Part shown: positions 58,083-64,000 of the stretch, piece after piece
Numbering within the stretch: the first letter of the stretch is position 1
Layout: each line of letters opens with the position of its first letter
Assembly: GCA_902363805.1 (NCBI GenBank)
Contig: CABJBF010000001.1
Coordinates: 744,001 to 808,000, forward strand
Source of the DNA: Eubacteriaceae bacterium
GTDB taxonomy: Bacteria; Bacillota; Clostridia; Lachnospirales; Lachnospiraceae
Length of the DNA stretch: 64,000 nucleotides
Reading direction: 5' to 3'
The notes under the pieces: model-generated
What the model was told of the DNA's origin: nothing
Databases searched by the model: none
What the model saw: the letters and a program-made list of their open reading frames with translations, nothing else
Program-made: the position numbers and the translations under genes

Positions 58083-59144
58083 ATGAGTTTGCAGACATAT
58101 TTTAAAGAATTTAACAAAGTAATAAAAATGGATTATGACGTTAAAAGTGAACTGAAAGAAAAAAGAGATATTTTATTAGGTATATTAAGAAATGATGACG
58201 ATATGCCTGCATTTGATGAGTACAATCAGGGGAGTTATAGTATGCATCTGGGGGTTGAACCACTGGATAAAGAATATGATATAGATGTAGGTTTACGTTT
58301 TCATGTTAATCGTGATGATTATGAACCAATGGACCTGAAAGAGAAAATAAGAGATCTGTTAAAAAATCATACTGAGTATGGCGCAAAAATAAAAAAACCA
58401 TGTGTGACAGTAACATACAAGAAAGATGGCGAAGCTGCATATCATGTGGATTTAGTTACTTACGTTTATGAAGACAAAGATGATTCTGACAGTCAGTTAT
58501 ATCTTGCACGTGGAAAAAACAGGGATTCAGAAGAAACATGCTGGGAGAAATCTGATCCGGTCGGGCTTGTAGAATATGTTAATGATAAATATAAAGGTGA
58601 CGATAACAAAGAAGATCGCGAACAATTTCGCAGAGTAGTAAGATATATAAAACGTTGGAAAAATAAGAAATTCAGTAGTTCAGGAAATGCAGAACCACCA
58701 AGCATAGCAATTACGTTAATTGCTGTAGATCATTTTGAAGCTTCAAAAAAATATGATTATATAGAAGAAAAATATTGTTATGATGATTTACAGGCTGTGA
58801 TTAGTTTTGCAAAAGAAATTCAAAAGCTGTTTGTGTTTAAAGAAGTGAATGAAAATGGACGATTAATGTATACTATAGAATACAATTTGCCTTCTTCATT
58901 GAACTTTGAATCCGATGTTAATCTCTTCAGAAAGATGTCAGATAATTATATGACAGATTTTAAAGAAAAGATTGATGATTTGGTTGATGATCTGGAAGCT
59001 GTAAAAAGTGAAACAGATGAAGTGGAACAGTGTAAGATGCTGAGTAAAATTTTTGGAGATGATTTCCCGATTCCGGAAAAGAAAAATACAGCCAAAAAAC
59101 AAATGAATTTTATACCTTCAACAAGTGCATCAGGAGTAGATTAA
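58083..59144 (+). CDS. CBASS cyclic oligonucleotide synthase (CD-NTase)
   Basis: Senses phage infection and makes a cyclic nucleotide second messenger (353 aa). The nucleotidyltransferase core shows NQGSYSMHLG (G50-S51) and EYDIDVGL (D66, D68), with the third acidic residue at D123 in YHVDLVTYV. A helical C-terminal part follows. The last residues are TSASGVD: the C-terminus, which in type II CBASS is the site joined to targets by Cap2, ends in Asp rather than the Gly or Ala I know from studied cases. First gene of the operon, behind the CIRCE element. Confidence 0.9.
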   Translation: MSLQTYFKEFNKVIKMDYDVKSELKEKRDILLGILRNDDDMPAFDEYNQGSYSMHLGVEPLDKEYDIDVGLRFHVNRDDYEPMDLKEKIRDLLKNHTEYGAKIKKPCVTVTYKKDGEAAYHVDLVTYVYEDKDDSDSQLYLARGKNRDSEETCWEKSDPVGLVEYVNDKYKGDDNKEDREQFRRVVRYIKRWKNKKFSSSGNAEPPSIAITLIAVDHFEASKKYDYIEEKYCYDDLQAVISFAKEIQKLFVFKEVNENGRLMYTIEYNLPSSLNFESDVNLFRKMSDNYMTDFKEKIDDLVDDLEAVKSETDEVEQCKMLSKIFGDDFPIPEKKNTAKKQMNFIPSTSASGVD

Positions 59145-59145
59145 G

Positions 59146-60891
59146 ATGTTTTCACCAGAAGAACTCAAACGAATCTTACAGGAAAGTGATGTTATAAAAA
59201 ATGTAAGCATTATAAAAGAGGCTAAATTATTTGAAAATGTCTATCAGACAGTTTTGCAGGGAGAACTGGTAATAAATGAAAGAGAATCGTTTGTTGTATA
59301 TATAGCAGTTCCGGAAAAATGGTATAGAGATTTAGTGGATATATATGTTGCAGATTATAATGAACTTGTTTATATGCCGCATATAGATAATAAAGGAAAA
59401 CTGTGTTTGTTTGAAACGGAAGGTATTTTGATAGATCAGAATTTACCTGGAATTATGATGCAATCATTATTGCGTGCACAGACAATTTTGAAACAAGGTT
59501 TTTCTGGAGAAAATAAAAACGATTTTATAAATGAATTTGAATTATACTGGGCTCAACTGAAAGATTGCAGAATTGCACATTTGGCAGTAGAAACAGATAG
59601 AAAAAATCGTATCGTAAAAGGGGGCATTAAAAAAAGTTCCAAAAGGAAAAAAGAAAAACAGATAGAGTATATAAAGAGATGCAAAAAAGCACCGATTTAT
59701 ATTGGAGAAAATGTTGAAAGTTTAAAACGTTGGAATCTGGAAAAAACGCCAGTCATGAATATAGCATATTTTGTAATATATTCTGAAAAATATATTTTCC
59801 CACCGGACATAAGAAAAAAACTGTCGATAGATTATTTGAATGCTCTTTTACATTTTGTGCCGGAGGGAGAACTTGCTTCAATTATGCCACGTTCTCGACA
59901 AGATAGAATTATTGTGTTTGAAATTCATCAGCCATCAGGACAGACACATTTTGTAGGAATGTATATAAAAGGTGGCATGTTAAAAGAGACTTCTCTGGAA
60001 AAAGTAGAAGAATTGCAGCCGTTGCTTATGGAAAAAGCTGATAAAAAGTTTTTGATGAAGCGTGTAACAGAACAGGACAGCGAAAACTATAAAAAAAGAA
60101 TACTTATAATAGGCTGCGGTTCGATTGGTGGACATGTTATATGCGAGCTCGCAAAAGCAGGATATGAGGATCTTACTATTGTTGATTATGAGAAGTTGAC
60201 GGAAGAAAATATATTCAGGCATGTGTTGGGAATGGAATATGTTAATCGTTACAAGTGCGAAGCTTTGAACACATATATACAAAAAAATATTCCGGAAGTA
60301 AAGATAACGACGTTGGCGGAAAGAATTGAAGATGCAATTACAGAAGAAGATATTAATTTTGAAGACTATAATCTGATTATCTCAGCGGCAGGAAATCATA
60401 ATTTAAATCGTTGGATTAATTCATGGATACAAGATAACAAAATCAAAGTGCCGGTTGTTTATTTGTGGAATGAAGTATATGGTATTGGAAATCATGCTGC
60501 ATATATAAAATATGGAAATTGTGGATGTTATGAATGTTTTTTTGACCGGGATGAAGAAACAGGAGAACTATATGACAAAACATCGTACTGCATGAGGGGA
60601 CAGATTATAACGGAAAGTGCGGGAGGGTGTGGAAAGACTTACGTGCCATATGGAAATTTGGTTTCACTAAAAACAATGTTACTTTGTTTAAAGATGGTCA
60701 AAAATATTTTTGAAGAAAACCTCGATGACAATTTACTGATATCTTTAAAAGGAGATAGTGACTATCTGGAAAAACATAATCTGGAAACATCTGGCCGATA
60801 TTTGCGACAACAGGAACAGATTAAAATATTGACTGGTAAGCAATTTGTAAATATTAATTGTGGTGTATGTAATGATTGTAACGGAAAGTAA
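59146..60891 (+). CDS. cap2: CBASS Cap2, E1-E2 ubiquitin-transfer-like fusion
   Basis: Conjugates the CD-NTase C-terminus to target molecules to prime it (581 aa). The N-terminal E2-like domain (about 1-150) has candidate cysteine C87 in NKGKLCLFE. The E1/ThiF-like domain (about 315-580) has the ATP loop GCGSIGGH (from residue 323), VVYLWNEVYG and candidate catalytic C495 in ESAGGCGKTYVPYG. Cys pairs NCGCYEC and NCGVCNDC probably bind zinc. It starts 1 base after the synthase stop and overlaps cap3. Confidence 0.92.
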   Translation: MFSPEELKRILQESDVIKNVSIIKEAKLFENVYQTVLQGELVINERESFVVYIAVPEKWYRDLVDIYVADYNELVYMPHIDNKGKLCLFETEGILIDQNLPGIMMQSLLRAQTILKQGFSGENKNDFINEFELYWAQLKDCRIAHLAVETDRKNRIVKGGIKKSSKRKKEKQIEYIKRCKKAPIYIGENVESLKRWNLEKTPVMNIAYFVIYSEKYIFPPDIRKKLSIDYLNALLHFVPEGELASIMPRSRQDRIIVFEIHQPSGQTHFVGMYIKGGMLKETSLEKVEELQPLLMEKADKKFLMKRVTEQDSENYKKRILIIGCGSIGGHVICELAKAGYEDLTIVDYEKLTEENIFRHVLGMEYVNRYKCEALNTYIQKNIPEVKITTLAERIEDAITEEDINFEDYNLIISAAGNHNLNRWINSWIQDNKIKVPVVYLWNEVYGIGNHAAYIKYGNCGCYECFFDRDEETGELYDKTSYCMRGQIITESAGGCGKTYVPYGNLVSLKTMLLCLKMVKNIFEENLDDNLLISLKGDSDYLEKHNLETSGRYLRQQEQIKILTGKQFVNINCGVCNDCNGK

Positions 60892-61357
60892 AAACAGAAA
60901 AATAAAGATATGCGATCAAATATTGGAAGAAATATATAGTCAGATCCAGAAGAATGATTATGATCCAGAGAAAGGTGGAATTATAGTCGGACGGGAAAAT
61001 CTGAATAATGAAAATATAATTCTTGAGTATATATCTAAACCATTAAAAAATGATATATGTACCAGAACCAGATATACCAGAAAAGATGAAGGGCATTTAA
61101 AATATTTTGAAAAATTGTATAATGAAAATAATGGTGTGTATGCATATTGGGGGGAATGGCATACACATCCGGAAGATATACCACATTATTCAATTATAGA
61201 TTTAAAAAATTGGAAACGTATTGGTAAAGAAGATCCTAAAGGGGTACAATATCATATCATTGCCGGACGTAAAGCATTCAGCATATGGAGAATGCAAAAA
61301 GGAAAGCTTTGCCCGAAAAAAATATGTGAGGTAAAATGGAATGAAATCAATTTATGA
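60872..61357 (+). CDS. cap3: CBASS Cap3, JAMM/MPN isopeptidase
   Basis: Zinc peptidase that removes CD-NTase from its conjugates (161 aa). The JAMM motif is EWHTHPEDIPHYSIID (H97, H99, S107, D110) with the upstream acidic residue E33 in PEKGGIIVG. ATG 60872 overlaps cap2 by 20 bases; a GTG at 60860 is also possible. It overlaps the next gene by 17 bases, so the operon is translationally linked. Confidence 0.9.
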   Translation: MIVTESKNRKIKICDQILEEIYSQIQKNDYDPEKGGIIVGRENLNNENIILEYISKPLKNDICTRTRYTRKDEGHLKYFEKLYNENNGVYAYWGEWHTHPEDIPHYSIIDLKNWKRIGKEDPKGVQYHIIAGRKAFSIWRMQKGKLCPKKICEVKWNEINL

Positions 61358-62168
61358 AAGGATAAAAAATAATATCAGACCAATATTACAACTTCTGTTG
61401 CTTGTTGGTGTGTTCTTTGCTCCGAGAATATTTAAAATTACAGAGTTAATAAAGACCCCGCCTAAGCTGGAAGCGTCACAAAAAATATGTGATTATATTT
61501 TTTACTTTGCCTGGAAAGGTGGAGATTGGGCAATTGGTGTTTTCTTTTTAATAGTAGTATTGTTTATAATTAGAAAGTGGAATAAAACATATATGTTTAA
61601 TAGAGGAAACTATTATAAACAGTACAGATATGGGTGGTATCGGATATGTTCAAAGATATTGGGGTACTCGGAATGTAACCTTATTCAGGTGCCGATATAT
61701 ATGCAATTTAAACTGGTGCTGAATGATACGTTCGATAAATATAATTGCGGAGAGTTTGATAAAAAAGAAAATGATACCATTTCAGTAAGTAAATCAAATT
61801 TTTCGCATGAAACAGATGAAGTGAATGTAATGATTTCTGATACATATCCTCTTTCATTGAGCCAATTACCGGAAATAAAGAAAAATATACCGACATTATT
61901 AATATCGCGTAATAATACTAATGATGTTAACAGATATGATAGTCCTGAATTAGTAAGGTGCGTTGTTAATGAAGTCAGGAGCTTAAATAATAATATAAAA
62001 AAAGTAAATGTTTATGCCACAACTAATCCATTAAATACAAAGAATATTGCCAGCAGTGCTTTTAAACTTGGAGGAAGAGATAATTTTAATGAAGTAAGAG
62101 TTTTCCAGCAAGAAAGGGATGGAATAAGAAAATTTAATAATAAGGGAATTGTCGTTTATAAAAGATAA
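61341..62168 (+). CDS. Two-helix membrane protein, presumed CBASS effector
   Basis: A 275 aa protein with two membrane helices (about 13-30 ILQLLLLVGVFFAPRIF and 62-78 DWAIGVFFLIVVLFII), then a soluble domain of about 190 residues I do not recognise. The position in the operon, overlapping cap3, makes it the effector: cyclic nucleotide binding to the soluble domain would drive membrane damage. That mechanism is inference from other transmembrane CBASS effectors. No STING, SAVED, patatin or nuclease motif is seen. Confidence 0.7.
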   Translation: MKSIYERIKNNIRPILQLLLLVGVFFAPRIFKITELIKTPPKLEASQKICDYIFYFAWKGGDWAIGVFFLIVVLFIIRKWNKTYMFNRGNYYKQYRYGWYRICSKILGYSECNLIQVPIYMQFKLVLNDTFDKYNCGEFDKKENDTISVSKSNFSHETDEVNVMISDTYPLSLSQLPEIKKNIPTLLISRNNTNDVNRYDSPELVRCVVNEVRSLNNNIKKVNVYATTNPLNTKNIASSAFKLGGRDNFNEVRVFQQERDGIRKFNNKGIVVYKR

Positions 62169-62174
62169 GTCAGT

Positions 62175-62192
62175 GATAACACCATGATAACA
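62175..62192. repeat. Right-end GATAACA repeats, candidate integrase arm sites
   Basis: GATAACA at 62175 and 62186, 11 bases apart, matching the pair at the left end in spacing, orientation and flanks. A GATACAGTGGA sequence follows, like GATAAAGTGGA at the left end. Confidence 0.65.
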
Positions 62193-62294
62193 AAATCCCC
62201 AAAAACCACACGGATACAGTGGAAAATCCGGACTTTCCCCCACAAATCACACGAAAAATCATCATTTGCACACCGCAATACGCCAGTCTGATAT

Positions 62295-62349
62295 CGTGAA
62301 GGTGGACGTACAGTAGGATCTGGACGTGTTGCTACAGTTATCGAGTAAT
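62295..62349 (+). pseudogene. Displaced tuf 3' end fragment (attR of element 1 / attL of element 2)
   Basis: Encodes only [17 protein letters not shown] and a stop, the EF-Tu C-terminus, with no start. It differs from the intact tuf at two silent sites and by Ile to Val (ATC to GTT). It is followed by a terminator, as tuf is. It is both the right boundary of the 14-kb element and the left boundary of the next one. Confidence 0.88.
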
Positions 62350-62370
62350 TAAATATTATTCAGTAAATTC

Positions 62371-62403
62371 AAGGGTTTCGGAGATTTCTTCGGAACCCTT
62401 TTT
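62371..62403 (+). terminator. Terminator after the tuf fragment
   Basis: AAGGGTT.CGGAG-type stem closing with CGGAACCCTT and followed by TTTTT. Confidence 0.75.
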
Positions 62404-62433
62404 ACATGCGATAATAATGAAGATGGGTGTGAG

Positions 62434-62455
62434 CGGTGCCAAAACGGTGCCAAAA
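62434..62455. repeat. CGGTGCCAAAA direct repeats of element 2
   Basis: CGGTGCCAAAA occurs twice head to tail (62434-62444 and 62445-62455). The 11-base period equals that of the GATAACA pairs in element 1, suggesting integrase arm sites with another sequence. Confidence 0.55.
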
Positions 62456-62497
62456 AGAAAAACTCCGTTGAATTTTGCTATTCAACGGAGCTTTTTT
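62456..62497. terminator. Bidirectional terminator at the start of element 2
   Basis: CTCCGTTGAA pairs with TTCAACGGAG, with A residues before and T residues after, so it can end the repressor transcript on the minus strand and also read-through from the left. Confidence 0.75.
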
Positions 62498-62498
62498 C

Positions 62499-62987
62499 TT
62501 ACCATCCCTTAATCTGTTTTACCTGTTCTGCCCGTTCGGGATCTCTGTGATATTGTAGTTTGAATTGTATCGTTTCAACCACTTCTTTCCTAGCTTCATC
62601 ATCCAACTGATAAAAAGAAGTCAGAAGATTATCCACATCCGGCATACTATTTTTACCGAATAGGTACATAAGTGGATAGAGAGAGTTTTTCAAGTAGGTT
62701 TTGACTCTGCTTGCATCCAAGGCTCCATTCAATCCATCTGGGAGAGTGGGATATATTTCTTCTTCGGTAATAGCTCCAGAGAAAGGACTTGCAGAGCATA
62801 TCTCATTCACATCAATATCTAAAGCATTGGCAAGTCGGAGAGCAAAGTCAAAGCGGATATTGGAATCTTTTTGAATAATCGTGTATAACGTGGTGGCACT
62901 AATGCCGGTTTCTTTTGCAATTCTGCGTACATTTGTACCTTTTTCATCAAGGTACTCTTTTAATTTCTTTCCATCGCCCATAAGCAA
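62499..62987 (-). CDS. XRE-family repressor of element 2
   Basis: A 162 aa regulator with an N-terminal helix-turn-helix (TNVRRIAKETGISATTLYTI, then IRFDFALRLANALDIDV) and a helical C-terminal domain. It is divergent from the excisionase-integrase genes like the repressor at 48353 but not closely similar to it. TTACG-based repeats in the 240-base gap are its likely operators. GGAGG precedes the ATG. Confidence 0.82.
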   Translation of the reverse strand: MLMGDGKKLKEYLDEKGTNVRRIAKETGISATTLYTIIQKDSNIRFDFALRLANALDIDVNEICSASPFSGAITEEEIYPTLPDGLNGALDASRVKTYLKNSLYPLMYLFGKNSMPDVDNLLTSFYQLDDEARKEVVETIQFKLQYHRDPERAEQVKQIKGW

Positions 62988-63010
62988 CCTCCTATTTTCA
63001 TAGACAAAGT

Positions 63011-63168
63011 AATTACGAAAAACATAAACTCAATTATTATCATATCACATTTACGAAAAACATAAAAGTGAAAATTACATAATTTTAGAATTACGAAAAC
63101 CGTAAAATATTATTTACGAAGTATTGACATTATTTACGGACAGTGATAATATGAATTTACGAAAACCG
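63011..63168. promoter_or_regulatory. Operator/promoter region of element 2
   Basis: TTACGAAAAACATAA appears twice and TTACGAAAACCGTAA-like sites at about 63091 and 63157, with further TTTACG half-sites. The rightward promoter is TTGACA (63124-63129), 17 bases, TAATAT (63147-63152), with a TTTACGG half-site within the spacer. Confidence 0.7.
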
Positions 63169-63228
63169 TACACAACAAAAATACAAGAGTTGTAACGGCA
63201 TTGTAGAATGAGAAGGGAGGATGAATAT

Positions 63229-63423
63229 ATGGCGAACTATCAATATATGATGAGTGCGGATGATGTGGCTAAGGAACTGGATTGTTCCAAGTCGTATGCT
63301 TACAAGTTGGTTAAGGCAATGAATAAGGAACTTGCGGAGCAGGGATATATCACAATGGCAGGACGGATTCCAAGAGCATATTGGGCAAAAAAGATGTTCG
63401 GATACGAGCTGGCTGCGAACTAA
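63229..63423 (+). CDS. Excisionase-like small HTH protein of element 2
   Basis: A 64 aa winged-helix protein (MMSADDVAKELDCSKSYAYK ... IPRAYWAKKMFG) related to the product at 49099 (shared YMM..DDV..EL, KLV/LK..N.ELA..GY and RIPR.YW). GGGAGG precedes ATG 63229. It lies 17 bases before the integrase. Confidence 0.75.
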   Translation: MANYQYMMSADDVAKELDCSKSYAYKLVKAMNKELAEQGYITMAGRIPRAYWAKKMFGYELAAN

Positions 63424-63440
63424 GAGAGGAGAAGAAAGGA

Positions 63441-64000
63441 ATGGCTTACAAAGAAAAAGACACGAAGAAATGGACTGCCCAGTGGTTTGAAATGAATGCA
63501 AAGGGCGAAAAGAAAAAACGAAGAAAGAGAGGATTTTCCACAAAAAAGGAAGCTCTGGAATATGAGCGACAGAAAAAACTCAATAGCAGTCGAAGTATGG
63601 ATATGAAATTGAGTGAATTTATGGAGGTATATTTTGAGGACAAACAGAATGAACTCAAAGAACGTACCATGAAAAACAAACGTTATATGATGGAACAGCA
63701 TATTATTCCGTATTTTGGAAATAAAATGATGAGTGAAATATCAGCTTCGCAGATTATTCAGTGGCAGAATGAAATGCAGACAAAAGGTTTTTCGGAATCA
63801 TATCTGCGAATGATACAAAATCAGCTAACCAGTTTGTTTACTCATGCTTCACGAATTTACGATTTGCATACGAATCCATGCAAGAAGGTAAAGCGGATGG
63901 GAAACTCGGACAGCAGAAGCTTGGATTTCTGGACAACAGAGGAGTATCAGCAGTTTATTCAGACTATAGAACCGGGAACAAGATATTATCTCATCTTTGA
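63441..64000 (+). CDS. int: Tyrosine integrase of element 2 (3' partial)
   Basis: The first 186 codons of a tyrosine recombinase; the window ends within the catalytic domain before the active-site residues. The N-terminal arm-binding part (KKWTAQWFEMNAKGEKKKRR) and core-binding part (QHIIPYFGNKMMSEISASQI) align with the integrase at 49304, with shared IIQWQNEMQ and NPCKKVKRMG, but the arm-binding domain differs, in line with the different arm repeats. AGGAGAAGAAAGGA precedes the ATG. Confidence 0.88.
   Translation, partial: MAYKEKDTKKWTAQWFEMNAKGEKKKRRKRGFSTKKEALEYERQKKLNSSRSMDMKLSEFMEVYFEDKQNELKERTMKNKRYMMEQHIIPYFGNKMMSEISASQIIQWQNEMQTKGFSESYLRMIQNQLTSLFTHASRIYDLHTNPCKKVKRMGNSDSRSLDFWTTEEYQQFIQTIEPGTRYYLIF

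Larger units (their letters stand above)
48088..62349. mobile_element. Integrative mobilizable element inserted at tuf, carrying restriction-modification and CBASS
   Basis: About 14.3 kb between two copies of the tuf 3' end. Order: terminator, integrase arm repeats, repressor (minus), operators, excisionase, tyrosine integrase, small genes, CHC2 protein, VapE helicase, iteron-like region, DUF5348 protein, oriT-like region, MobV relaxase, TnpV, methyltransferase, EcoRII-type nuclease, Vsr, CBASS operon, arm repeats. Codon use is visibly richer in CTG, CAG and CGG than the flanks, a sign of transfer. No conjugation machinery is present, so mobility would need a helper. Confidence 0.88.
62350..64000. 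mobile_element. Second integrative element in tandem at tuf (left end only)
   Basis: Starts after the tuf fragment and repeats the module order of the first element: terminator, 11-bp-spaced direct repeats, repressor on minus, operators, excisionase, tyrosine integrase. It runs beyond the window, so cargo and right end are unknown. Confidence 0.75.

Noticed and set aside
62295..62349. Second functional tuf gene
   Set aside because: Only the last 17 codons and the stop are present, without start or ribosome site.

Overview
The window looks like the chromosome of an AT-rich, spore-forming anaerobic Firmicute, most likely a Lachnospiraceae-type Clostridium relative. The signs are a SpoIIID-MreB pair, a four-subunit 2-oxoacid:ferredoxin oxidoreductase, Firmicute order in the ribosomal/RNA polymerase cluster, strong AGGAGG ribosome sites and A/T-ending codons. 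The species cannot be named from the sequence alone.

Layout. 1-22 kb is ordinary core genome: two permeases of a BMP-type nucleoside importer, proBA, a lipid kinase, citrate synthase with a GreA-type factor, a WYL regulator, a PAS protein, a DMT transporter, phenylacetate-CoA ligase with an ACT protein, pyrophosphatase, aminopeptidase P, SpoIIID, MreB, RecD2 and ComF. 22-33.6 kb is the rpmG-secE-nusG-rplKA-(L10 leader)-rplJL-rpoBC cluster. At 33.65 kb a preQ1-I riboswitch with a terminator precedes a radical SAM protein and a YhhQ-type transporter, so this is a queuosine-precursor salvage operon. A decayed fibronectin-III-like fragment, the 2-oxoacid oxidoreductase operon, a flippase, an alanine/glycine symporter and the str operon (rpsL-rpsG-fusA-tuf) follow.

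From 48.09 kb to 62.35 kb an integrative mobilizable element sits exactly at the 3' end of tuf. The last 55 bases of tuf (48033-48087) recur at 62295-62349 with four mismatches, so the element has duplicated its attachment site. Its backbone is a repressor, a divergent operator/promoter region, an excisionase, a tyrosine integrase, a CHC2 zinc-finger protein, a VapE-type helicase, a possible iteron origin, a DUF5348 protein, a candidate oriT, a MobV relaxase and TnpV. I see no conjugation (type IV secretion) genes, so it would need a helper. The cargo is two defence modules: a restriction-modification set (C5-methyltransferase with an N-terminal ribbon-helix-helix-like segment, EcoRII-family endonuclease, Vsr repair nuclease) and a type II CBASS operon (CD-NTase, Cap2 E1/E2, Cap3 JAMM peptidase, two-helix membrane protein as presumed effector).

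The most striking observation is a near-perfect CIRCE element (17 of 18 arm bases, exact 9-base spacer) between the CBASS promoter and its ribosome site. It suggests that the host heat-shock repressor HrcA controls this anti-phage operon. After the duplicated tuf tail a second, related element starts with the same repressor-operator-excisionase-integrase module but different operator and arm-site sequences. It runs off the window, so tuf carries a tandem array of at least two elements.
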